From assembly GCF_003182485.1 (NCBI RefSeq), contig NZ_QGTX01000001.1, positions 3,488,001-3,552,000 of the forward strand: a stretch of DNA of 64,000 bases, given 5' to 3'. The stretch comes from Geodermatophilus normandii (GTDB lineage: Bacteria; Actinomycetota; Actinomycetes; Mycobacteriales; Geodermatophilaceae). The notes under the pieces were generated by a model. The model did not search any database, was not told the origin of the DNA, and saw only the letters and a list, made by a program, of their open reading frames with translations. Made by a program: the position numbers and the translations under genes. This document shows, piece after piece, positions 21,952 to 29,127 of the stretch (within the stretch, counting starts at the first letter, position 1; each line of letters begins with the position of its first letter).

Positions 21952-24681
21952 CTACGCGTCCAGGGGCAGCGCGTCCAGGGGCAGCGCGTCGAGGGGCAGC
22001 GCGGCGAGCTCGGCGCGGGAGGAGACGCCGAGCTTGGCGAAGACGTTCCGCAGGTGGAACTCGACGGTGCGGGGGCTGAGGAACAGCTGGGCGGCGACGT
22101 CCCGGGTCGGCAGCCCCTGCCGGACCAGGACGGTGACCTGGCGTTCCTGCGGGCTCAGGTCTGTCGCGGTGGACACGTCGCGACGACGGGCGGTCTCGCC
22201 GGACGCGCGCAGCTCGGCCGCGGCGCGTGCGGCGTAGGAGACCGCGCCGAGGTCGTCGAAGAGGCCCAGCGCGGCGCGCAGGTGCTCGCGGGCGTCGACC
22301 CGGCGGCGCGCGCGGCGCAGGAACTCACCGAGGGCCAGCTCGGTGCGGGCCCGGTCGGGGAGGCGCAGCGAGCCCGCATGGGCGGTCAGGGCACGGCGGA
22401 GGTGCTCCTCGGCGGCGGGACCCTCGGCGAGCAGGGCGCGGCCGTGCTCGGCGACCGCGACCGCGGCCGGGGCGCCGGTGCCGGCGGCGAAGGCGGCCAG
22501 CTCCTCCACCCACGCGCGGGCGACGTCGTCCCGGCCGGCTTGGACGGCGACCTCCAGGCAGTCGATCGCCGCGAGCCGACGGATCGTGGGCTCCGTGATC
22601 TGCACCAGGTGGTGCAGGGCGGTCGCCGACTGCCGGCCGGCCCGCACTCCTCGCGCCCAGTGCAGCAGGTCGACGACGACGGTGTCGGTGACCCCACCCT
22701 GGTGCGCCTGCCGGATGGCCGCGGCCTCGGCGACCTGGCGCTCGGCGGCGTCGTCCCCACGCCGGGCCGAGAGCAGGGCGAGCTGGGCGGTGGGCAGCGC
22801 GGTCATCCCGGCCCGGCCGGTACCCGCCGCCAGTCGCAGCGCCTCGGTGGCGGCGCTGGTCGCCTCCGCCCAGGCGCCCACGGCGATCTGGAACTGCGCA
22901 CCGCGGGTCAGGGCGTACTCGACGAGGTCCAGCGCTCCGGCGCGGCGGGCGGCGGTCAGCAGCCGCTCGTGCAGCCGCAGCCCGCGCTCGTCGTCGCCGA
23001 TCACGAGGGCGGCGATGCCCAGGTTGCGCTGCACGTGATCGGGGACGAACTCGGTCCCGGTCAGCGCGAACGCCTCGCGGAAGGAACCCGCGGCGGCGGT
23101 CCAGTCCCGGCGGGCCGCGGCGAGGAACCCGCGCAGCAGGGCCGCCGCGGCCCGAACACGGGCCGGGGCGTCCGGCGCCGGCACGGGCATCAGCGCACCC
23201 GGGTCCACCGCGCGCGGCGACCGCGCTCCGAACACCGCCAGCGTGGACGCGACCACCGCCAGCTGCCGCGCCAGCGCCGGGTCGACGCCGCTGGCGGCCT
23301 GGGCGGCCTGCAGGACGAGGTCGTAGCCGTCGTCGAGGGACCCGGTGGTCCACTCGATCTGCCCCTGCAGGGCCAGCAACTGCGCTCGCAGCGGTGGATC
23401 GGTCACCCCGGCCCCGGCGGCGGTCGCCAGCGCCGCCGCCCGCCACGGGTGCGCACCCGACCAGGCGGCGGACGCGGCCAGGTACAACCGCCGCCCCCGG
23501 GCCTCCGAGCCGCTGGTGAGCTCGGCGGCGCGGGCCCACGCGGCGGCGGCCGCCTCGTGGCCTCCCCGGGCCGCGGCGCGCTCGGCGACCGCGTCGAGGG
23601 CGGCGACGACCGCCTCGTCCGGCCGGTCGGCGGCGGCCGCCAGGTGCCAGGCACGCCGGTCCAGGTCGGCGGCGAGCACGTCGGCCAGCGCGCGGTGCAC
23701 GGCGCGTCGCTGCGCGCTGGTCGCCGCCCGGTAGACCGCGGAGCGCACCAGCGGGTGGTGGAGCGACAGCCCGGTCCCCTCGACGCGCACCAGCCCGGCA
23801 CGCTCGACCTCGTCGAGGGCGTCACCGGCATCGAGGTGCCGGGCGGCGTCGACGACGACGGGCAGCCGGGAGGTGTCGTCGGCCGCGGCCACCAGGAGGA
23901 ACCGCTGGGCCGCGGCGGTCAGCCGGCGGCAGCGGTCCAGGAACCCCCGCTCGACGCCGCCGGTCAGCGGCAGCGGCGCCGGCAGCGGCGCCCGCCCGGC
24001 CAGCTGGTCGCCGGTGAGGACACCGGCCAGCTCGACCAGCGCGAGCGGGTTGCCGCCGGTGGCGGTGACCAGGTGGTCACGGACCGCCGGGTCGATCTCG
24101 CGGGCGCCGAGCAGCGTGTCGGCGTCCTCGCCGCCGACGCCACCGAGGACGACGGTGGGCAGGTCCCCGGCGTCGAGGTCGTGGACGTCGCCGTCGCGGG
24201 CGGCGAACAGCAGCGCCACGCGTTCGGCCTGCAGCCGGCGGGCGGCGAACAGCAGTGCCGCAGCCGACGCGTCGTCCAGCCAGTGCGCGTCGTCGACGAC
24301 CACCAGGACGGGCGACTCCTCGGCCGCGTCGGCCAGCAGGCTCAGCACGCCGAGGAACGCGAGGAACCGGTCACCGTCGCCTGCGGCCTCGCCCAGCGCC
24401 GCGCGCAGGGCGGTCCGCTGTGGCGCCGGCAGCGCCGGCAGGCGTGCGCGCAGGGGCCGGAGCAGCCGCTGGAGGGCAGCGAACGCCAGCGGGGACTCCG
24501 ACTCCACGCCCTGCGTGCGCACCACGGTCATGCCCGCCGCGGACCCGACGGCGTCGGCCAGCAGGGTCGACTTGCCGGACCCGGCCACGCCGCGGACCAC
24601 GAGTGCCCCGCCGCGCGCGGACCCGGCGGCGTCGAGCAGCGCCGCGATCGCCGCGCGTTCGGCCTCGCGCCCGGCCAACAC
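21952..24681 (-). CDS. LAL-type ATPase/LuxR transcriptional regulator 1
   Basis: A 909-residue STAND-type regulator. The N-terminal NTPase has Walker A GVAGSGKSTL at 31-40, TQGVESESPLAFAALQRL, and Walker B VLVVVDDAHWLDD. A long alpha-helical middle (TPR-like, ~450-830) follows, and a LuxR helix-turn-helix fills the last 65 residues (SPQERQVTVLVRQGL, SPRTVEFHLRNVF). It should bind ATP and an unknown ligand and then activate transcription. I choose GTG 24681, giving VLAGRE, by analogy with the two paralogues and because a TACGGT box lies 7 bases upstream. The C-terminus carries LPLDA three times, absent from the paralogues. Confidence 0.9.
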   Translation of the reverse strand: MLAGREAERAAIAALLDAAGSARGGALVVRGVAGSGKSTLLADAVGSAAGMTVVRTQGVESESPLAFAALQRLLRPLRARLPALPAPQRTALRAALGEAAGDGDRFLAFLGVLSLLADAAEESPVLVVVDDAHWLDDASAAALLFAARRLQAERVALLFAARDGDVHDLDAGDLPTVVLGGVGGEDADTLLGAREIDPAVRDHLVTATGGNPLALVELAGVLTGDQLAGRAPLPAPLPLTGGVERGFLDRCRRLTAAAQRFLLVAAADDTSRLPVVVDAARHLDAGDALDEVERAGLVRVEGTGLSLHHPLVRSAVYRAATSAQRRAVHRALADVLAADLDRRAWHLAAAADRPDEAVVAALDAVAERAAARGGHEAAAAAWARAAELTSGSEARGRRLYLAASAAWSGAHPWRAAALATAAGAGVTDPPLRAQLLALQGQIEWTTGSLDDGYDLVLQAAQAASGVDPALARQLAVVASTLAVFGARSPRAVDPGALMPVPAPDAPARVRAAAALLRGFLAAARRDWTAAAGSFREAFALTGTEFVPDHVQRNLGIAALVIGDDERGLRLHERLLTAARRAGALDLVEYALTRGAQFQIAVGAWAEATSAATEALRLAAGTGRAGMTALPTAQLALLSARRGDDAAERQVAEAAAIRQAHQGGVTDTVVVDLLHWARGVRAGRQSATALHHLVQITEPTIRRLAAIDCLEVAVQAGRDDVARAWVEELAAFAAGTGAPAAVAVAEHGRALLAEGPAAEEHLRRALTAHAGSLRLPDRARTELALGEFLRRARRRVDAREHLRAALGLFDDLGAVSYAARAAAELRASGETARRRDVSTATDLSPQERQVTVLVRQGLPTRDVAAQLFLSPRTVEFHLRNVFAKLGVSSRAELAALPLDALPLDALPLDA
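21956..22000. repeat. 15-bp x3 repeat at the LAL regulator 1 C-terminus
   Basis: gcgtccaggggcagc twice and one copy with a single change. It encodes LPLDA on the minus strand and extends the protein end by ten residues relative to its paralogues. Confidence 0.85.
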
Positions 24682-24688
24682 GGCGCCG

Positions 24689-24694
24689 ACCGTA
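24689..24694 (-). promoter_or_regulatory. -10 element of leaderless LAL regulator 1 transcript
   Basis: TACGGT on the minus strand, 7 bases before GTG 24681. The position is homologous to the boxes of the other two LAL genes. Confidence 0.5.
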
Positions 24695-24839
24695 CCGGCC
24701 CCCGGTGCCCCGGCTCCGCTCGCCGATCCCGGCGGGGAACCCGGTGGGAACACCGTCCCGAACCCCCACCGCGGCGTCCAGGCTCCACGTCGACCGGCTC
24801 GCCTCCGCCGGCCGGCGCCGACTCTCCTCGGGACACCTC

Positions 24840-25289
24840 ATGACGGGCACTGCATCGAGCACCTCCGCCACCGGCACCCGCGGGGGCCTGCGCACACCGG
24901 CGGCCTGGGGTGCGGTCGCCGGCGGCGTCCAGGCCGCCTCACCGCTGGCCTTCCCCTGGCTGGACACCACGACCGTCCACGCCCTCGGGCTCACCCTCAT
25001 CGCCGCCGTCTACATCGGCTTCGCCGTCGCCGACGGGCGCCGGCACGTCCTCGTCGCCGAGGTGGCCGTCGCCTCGGTCTTCGTGCTCCTCGCCGCCGCC
25101 GCGGTGCGCGGATCCGCCTGGCTGATCGTCGTCGGGCTGGTCGGTCACGGGCTGAAGGACGTGTGGCAGCACCGCACGCAGTTCGTGGCCGGCACCCGCT
25201 GGTGGCCGCCGTTCTGCGCCGTCGTCGACGGGGTCGCCGCCGTGCTCGTCGCCGCCGCGCTCGTGGCCGGCCTCGCCGTTCCGGGATGA
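24840..25289 (+). CDS. Small integral membrane protein
   Basis: A 149-residue protein with four hydrophobic segments: around residues 22-35, 45-65, 72-90 and 125-147. A conserved-looking loop VGHGLKDVWQHRTQFV-GTRWWPPFCAVVD joins the last two. It resembles small membrane proteins of the DUF6010 kind, though I hold that lightly. ATG 24840 is preceded by CTCCTCGGGAC with little ribosome-site character. It is divergent from LAL regulator 1 and convergent with the serine hydrolase. Function unknown. Confidence 0.65.
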   Translation: MTGTASSTSATGTRGGLRTPAAWGAVAGGVQAASPLAFPWLDTTTVHALGLTLIAAVYIGFAVADGRRHVLVAEVAVASVFVLLAAAAVRGSAWLIVVGLVGHGLKDVWQHRTQFVAGTRWWPPFCAVVDGVAAVLVAAALVAGLAVPG

Positions 25290-25306
25290 ACGCGGCCGCC
25301 AGGGGG

Positions 25307-26422
25307 TCACGCGGTGAAGGCGGTCACCAGCGCGGACACCAGTGCGGAGTGGCCGTACGCGCGGGTGGTGTTGGCCATGACCACCACCCCCAGGCCCAGG
25401 TCCGGGTACAGCCGCATCGCGTTCCAGAACCCGCCGCCGGTGCCCCAGTGCTCGACGAAGGCGGGTCGGGCGTCCCGGTCCGCGGGCCTGCGGAACCAGC
25501 CCAGTCCCAGGTCGAACGGCCGGCCCGGGGTGGTGATGGTGCGCATCGCGCGCGCGGTCTCCGGGGTGAGGACCCGGTTGCCCTCGACGACTCCGTCGGC
25601 CAGGTGGAGCCGGAGCAGCCGGGCGGCGTCCGGTGCGGTCCCGATCAGCCCGCCGTAGCCGGCACCGGCCACCCGGAACGGTCGCAGCGCCACCTGGCCG
25701 CCGTGTCGCTCGCCGACGAGCCCGCCCGGCAGCGCGGCCCGCAGCGCGGGGACCAGCGGACGAGGCAGGCGGACGTGGCCGCTGGCGTGGTCCGCCCCCG
25801 GACGGTGGGTGTAGCCGGTGGCGGTCATGCCGGCCGGGACCAGCACCGCGCGCCGCACGTGGTCGGTGAACGGCTCGCCGGAGGCGTGGGCGATGGCCTC
25901 CGCGAGGACGAGGTAGCCGAGGTTCGAGTAGCGCGCGGGCCCGCCCGGAGGCCGCGTCGGGTGGCCGTGCCGGGCCAGCAACCGCCGGGTGGCGGTGTGG
26001 ACGTCGCCGTCGGGAGCGTCGGCGGGCAGCACCCAGCGGACCGGCAGCGGGTTGGGCGCCCCGGCCGTGTGGTCGAGCAACTGCCGCACCCGGGGCAGCT
26101 CCCCGGAGCGGGTCGCGAAGGCGGGGACCAGCTCGCGGACCGGGGCGTCGAGGTCGAGGCGGCCCTCGTCGGCCAGCCGCATCGCCGCGGTGGCGGTGGC
26201 GATCTTGGACATGGAGAACCACGGGTAGCCGGTGTCGACGGTGGCCGGGCGCCGGGTGCTCAGGTCGGCGTGTCCGAAGCCCTCGGCGAACAGCAGCCGG
26301 TCGGCGTCGGTCACGGCGACGGTCAGGCCGGGCACGTGGTGGCGGGCCATGAGGTCGGTGACGGTGGCGCGGGCCCGGTCGAGGGCGGCGGGGTCAGCGG
26401 GCCGGGTGCGGGTCGGGGACAT
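25307..26422 (-). CDS. Serine hydrolase, beta-lactamase class C family
   Basis: A 371-residue penicillin-binding-fold hydrolase. The nucleophile motif is SMSK (Ser70-Lys73), the second motif YSN (165-167), and a C-terminal HWGTGGG corresponds to the KTG strand. The N-terminus lacks a signal peptide, so the enzyme is probably cytoplasmic, unlike a resistance beta-lactamase. Esterase or D-aminopeptidase activity is more likely. Its ATG, preceded by AGGAAGG, lies inside the 3' end of the MarR gene (29-base overlap), so it is translated from the same mRNA and probably under control of that regulator. Confidence 0.9.
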   Translation of the reverse strand: MSPTRTRPADPAALDRARATVTDLMARHHVPGLTVAVTDADRLLFAEGFGHADLSTRRPATVDTGYPWFSMSKIATATAAMRLADEGRLDLDAPVRELVPAFATRSGELPRVRQLLDHTAGAPNPLPVRWVLPADAPDGDVHTATRRLLARHGHPTRPPGGPARYSNLGYLVLAEAIAHASGEPFTDHVRRAVLVPAGMTATGYTHRPGADHASGHVRLPRPLVPALRAALPGGLVGERHGGQVALRPFRVAGAGYGGLIGTAPDAARLLRLHLADGVVEGNRVLTPETARAMRTITTPGRPFDLGLGWFRRPADRDARPAFVEHWGTGGGFWNAMRLYPDLGLGVVVMANTTRAYGHSALVSALVTAFTA

Positions 26423-27023
26423 GGCGGGTGCCTTCCTGACGTCGGGACCGGATGAAGCCGATGTAGGCCCGGACGTGTGCCTCCTCGCCGGCGGTCAGCG
26501 GCGGGCCGTCGTAGGAGAGCCCGGGCGGACCCTCGAGCGGGGCGGCGGGCACGGTGTAGGGCCGTGGGTCGAGGCCACCGACCTCGCGCAGTGCCGTGTC
26601 GAGGCGCTGCAGGGCGGCGCGCTGCCGGGGCTCGTCGGGGCCCAGGGCGGCGGCCAGTGTCCGGGTGGCGGCGAAGAAGGCGTCGGCGGTCCGCGTGTGC
26701 GCGTCCTCGCCGGCCGGGGTCAGGGCGAGCAGCCGGGATCGTCCGTCCGCCGGGTTGGGGCGCTGCTCGACGTGTCCGCGCTGCTGCAGCCGGCGGACCA
26801 GTGTCGACACCGTCGTCGGGCGCATCGCGGTCCAGCGGACCACCTGGCTCGGGGTGACCGGCCCGAACCGGCGCAGCAGCGAGTAGAAGCCGAAGTCCTC
26901 GCCGGACAGCCCTCCGGTGACGGTGAGGACGTCGTCCAGCGCCCCGGAGATCAGGTGGTTGACGAGCCACAGGTCGAACAGCACCGACATCTCCGGCGTG
27001 CTGCCCGGGGGGAGCTCGGCCAT
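26394..27023 (-). CDS. MarR family transcriptional regulator
   Basis: A 209-residue MarR protein. The winged helix is clear: FGFYSLLRRFGPVTPSQVVRWTAMRPTTVSTLVRRLQQRGHVEQRPNPADGRSRL includes the recognition helix and DGR wing (motif shown only in parts: RPTTVSTLVRRL and PADGRSRLLAL). A ~60-residue tail follows the usual domain. ATG 27023 lies 6 bases after a TAGTAT -10 box, so the transcript is probably leaderless. It overlaps the serine hydrolase gene and likely autoregulates that pair in response to a small aromatic or phenolic ligand, as is usual for the family. Confidence 0.9.
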   Translation of the reverse strand: MAELPPGSTPEMSVLFDLWLVNHLISGALDDVLTVTGGLSGEDFGFYSLLRRFGPVTPSQVVRWTAMRPTTVSTLVRRLQQRGHVEQRPNPADGRSRLLALTPAGEDAHTRTADAFFAATRTLAAALGPDEPRQRAALQRLDTALREVGGLDPRPYTVPAAPLEGPPGLSYDGPPLTAGEEAHVRAYIGFIRSRRQEGTRHVPDPHPAR

Positions 27024-27029
27024 GGCCGG

Positions 27030-27059
27030 ATACTACGGAACCGCACCAAGATGTGGCAA
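27030..27059 (-). promoter_or_regulatory. Promoter of the marR-serine hydrolase operon
   Basis: On the minus strand TTGCCA (27054-27059), an 18-base spacer, then TAGTAT (27030-27035), ending 6 bases before the ATG. This is the best -35/-10 pair in the window. Confidence 0.65.
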
Positions 27060-27159
27060 GGACGTACCAACCGGGTCACGCGGCGACACCGCGCACCGCC
27101 CACCGGGCACGGGTGAGGGCCTCCGCGGCCGGCCGCGGATCGCCGGGCCGACGGCACCG

Positions 27160-27703
27160 CCGCCGACGTGGACCGGAACGGTGTGGATGCCGCGGACCCG
27201 TGGGGGACCGGTGTCGTGGAGGTGGTCTCCTCCTGCCACTCCCCGGTCGTGGTGCGGCGGCGCACACGGAGCTCGCGCCGGCCCGGAGCGGCCTGCCAGG
27301 TGGCCGACCACGGGCGCCAGGCGTCCGGGCCGAGGTCGGGACCGAGGGTGGCGTCGGTCCACGGTCCGCCGTCGACCTGCAGTTGCACGCGGTCGACCCC
27401 GACCGGCGGCGCCCGGGCGCCGCCGCGGACGGGAACCTCGCCGGGCGCGAGGTGACCGCGGGCACCGGGGACGTCGATCCGGGAGGCCGGGTGCACCGGG
27501 TGGGTGCCGTCGGCCGAGCCGCGCGACCCCCGGTGCGACGGCGGCGGTGTCGCGGTGACGGCGAGCCGCCGCAGCCACGTGAGGTTGCCGTCCTGTCCGT
27601 GCCGGCAGGAGACGAGCAGCCGGGCGGGGCTGCCGTGCTCGCGGGGCAGGGGCTGCCTGGCCATGCCGACGGCGAGGAACCCGTGGGCCCGGGCGGCCGC
27701 CAC
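27160..27703 (-). pseudogene. Remnant of sulfite-oxidase-type molybdenum oxidoreductase, C-terminal domain
   Basis: The minus strand encodes what looks like the end of the Moco domain (GMARQPLPREHGSPARLLV, then NLTWLRRLAVT) and the dimerisation domain (SRIDVPGARG, GVDRVQLQVDGGPWTDATL, WQAAPGRRELRVR). The catalytic N-terminal two thirds are missing; upstream lies the intact flavin monooxygenase gene. Near 27185 the reading frame must shift for the family ending to continue: one frame gives TPVPHG, the next RGIHTVPVHV. Truncation plus frameshift make it a pseudogene. The 27024-27160 stretch after it holds only the marR promoter. Confidence 0.7.
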
Positions 27704-27742
27704 GGGGAGCTCCTCGGGGTGGTCGGGGCGGGCGCCCGGGCC

Positions 27743-28864
27743 TCACACCGGTGAGGTCGCCCGGGTCGCCGGCGCGCGACCGGACACGCCGGTGGAACCG
27801 GCGCCGACGGTCAGCCGGGCGGCCAGTGCCTCCGCGTCGGCGCCCACGAAGCCGAGCAGCGCGGATCCGCGGCAGGTCTGCCAGGGGAGGCCGAGGACGT
27901 GCAGGCCGGGGACGTCGGTGGTCCCGGCGGTGTGGCGGACCTGCCCGTCGACGACGACGCCGGGCACGTGCAGCCAGGAGTGGTCGGGGCGGTAGCCGGT
28001 GGCCCACACGACCGCGACGACGTCGACGGTGCTGCCGTCGGCGAAGCGGGCGGTGCGGCCGGTGAGGCCGGTCAGCCGCGGCCGGAAGTCGACGCCGCGG
28101 CGGCGCAGGTCGCGGCTGCGGCTGCCGATCACCAGGTCGCCGCGGGCGCGCAGCCGGCGGGCGATGCGGCTGGAGCTCGGCACGGTGAAGAACCGCACCG
28201 CCGACAGCCAGGAGAACAGGTCGCGGCCGGCGATGCGCTGGGGCAGCTCGGTCGGCCGGGTGCCGACGGCGACGGTGACCGGCTGGGTGGCGGCCAGCTC
28301 GGCGGCGACCTGCAGGCCGGAGTTGGCCGCGCCGACCACGAGCACGCGACCTCCGCCGGGCAGCTGGGCCGGGTTGCGGTACCCGGCGGTGTGGACCTGC
28401 GGCACGTCCGGGTCGAGCCCGCCGGCGATGGCGGGGACGTGCGGGGTCTGGAACGGGCCGGTGGCGACCACGACCTGCCGGGCGCGCAGCGTCCCGGTGG
28501 GGGTGGTGGCAGTGAAGGTGCCGTCGGCGTCGCGGTGCAGCCGCAGCACGGGGGTGTCCAGCCGCACCGGCAGGGCGAAGTGGGCGGCGTACGCGGCGAG
28601 GTAGTCGGCGACGTCGTCCTTGCCCGGGTGGGTGTCGGCGGGGGCCGGGAACGGCAGGCCGGGCAGCGAGTCGTACTGGGCGGGGCTGAACAGCCGGAGC
28701 GAGTCCCACCGGGTCCGCCAGGAGTGGCCGATCTCCGGCCCGGCGTCGACCAGCAGGAAGTCCGCGCCGCGGCGGGCGAGGTGGGGACCGAGGGCGAGTC
28801 CGGCCTGGCCGGCGCCGATGACGAGGACGTCGAGGAGGCGGTCGGTGGACGAGGTGGTCGGCAT
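27743..28864 (-). CDS. Flavin-containing monooxygenase-like NAD(P)/FAD oxidoreductase
   Basis: A 373-residue two-dinucleotide-fold flavoprotein. FAD is bound by VIGAGQAGL near residues 15-23, and NADPH by VVGAANSGLQVA in the middle. HSWRTRWDSLRLFSPA and the VWATGYRPDHSW segment are typical of the CzcO/FMO-like group, which oxygenates small substrates. ATG 28864 has GGAG upstream; a longer frame would add an improbable Pro/Arg-rich leader. It is followed by the sulfite-oxidase remnant on the same strand. The 263 bases between it and LAL regulator 2 hold no gene I can support. Confidence 0.88.
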   Translation of the reverse strand: MPTTSSTDRLLDVLVIGAGQAGLALGPHLARRGADFLLVDAGPEIGHSWRTRWDSLRLFSPAQYDSLPGLPFPAPADTHPGKDDVADYLAAYAAHFALPVRLDTPVLRLHRDADGTFTATTPTGTLRARQVVVATGPFQTPHVPAIAGGLDPDVPQVHTAGYRNPAQLPGGGRVLVVGAANSGLQVAAELAATQPVTVAVGTRPTELPQRIAGRDLFSWLSAVRFFTVPSSSRIARRLRARGDLVIGSRSRDLRRRGVDFRPRLTGLTGRTARFADGSTVDVVAVVWATGYRPDHSWLHVPGVVVDGQVRHTAGTTDVPGLHVLGLPWQTCRGSALLGFVGADAEALAARLTVGAGSTGVSGRAPATRATSPV

Positions 28865-29127
28865 GGCTTTCTCCAGGGAGCAGGGGAGCGGAGGGGCGGG
28901 GTCAGCGGCCACACGAGGCCCGCGGTGCGCAGGACGGTGGCGGGGCACGGGCCGGCGACCAGGCACGTCTCGGCGTGCCGGCGCCGCACCACCCGACCGA
29001 GACGGTGCTGGTCACCGGGGCTCCTCCGTCCGTGCGGGTCTGCAGCGGACGCTAGGAGCCGGCCGTCGGGGTCACGCCGGTGGAACCGCCAGGTCGGTCA
29101 CCGGGGACCTGACCGGGCCGCCCGGGA

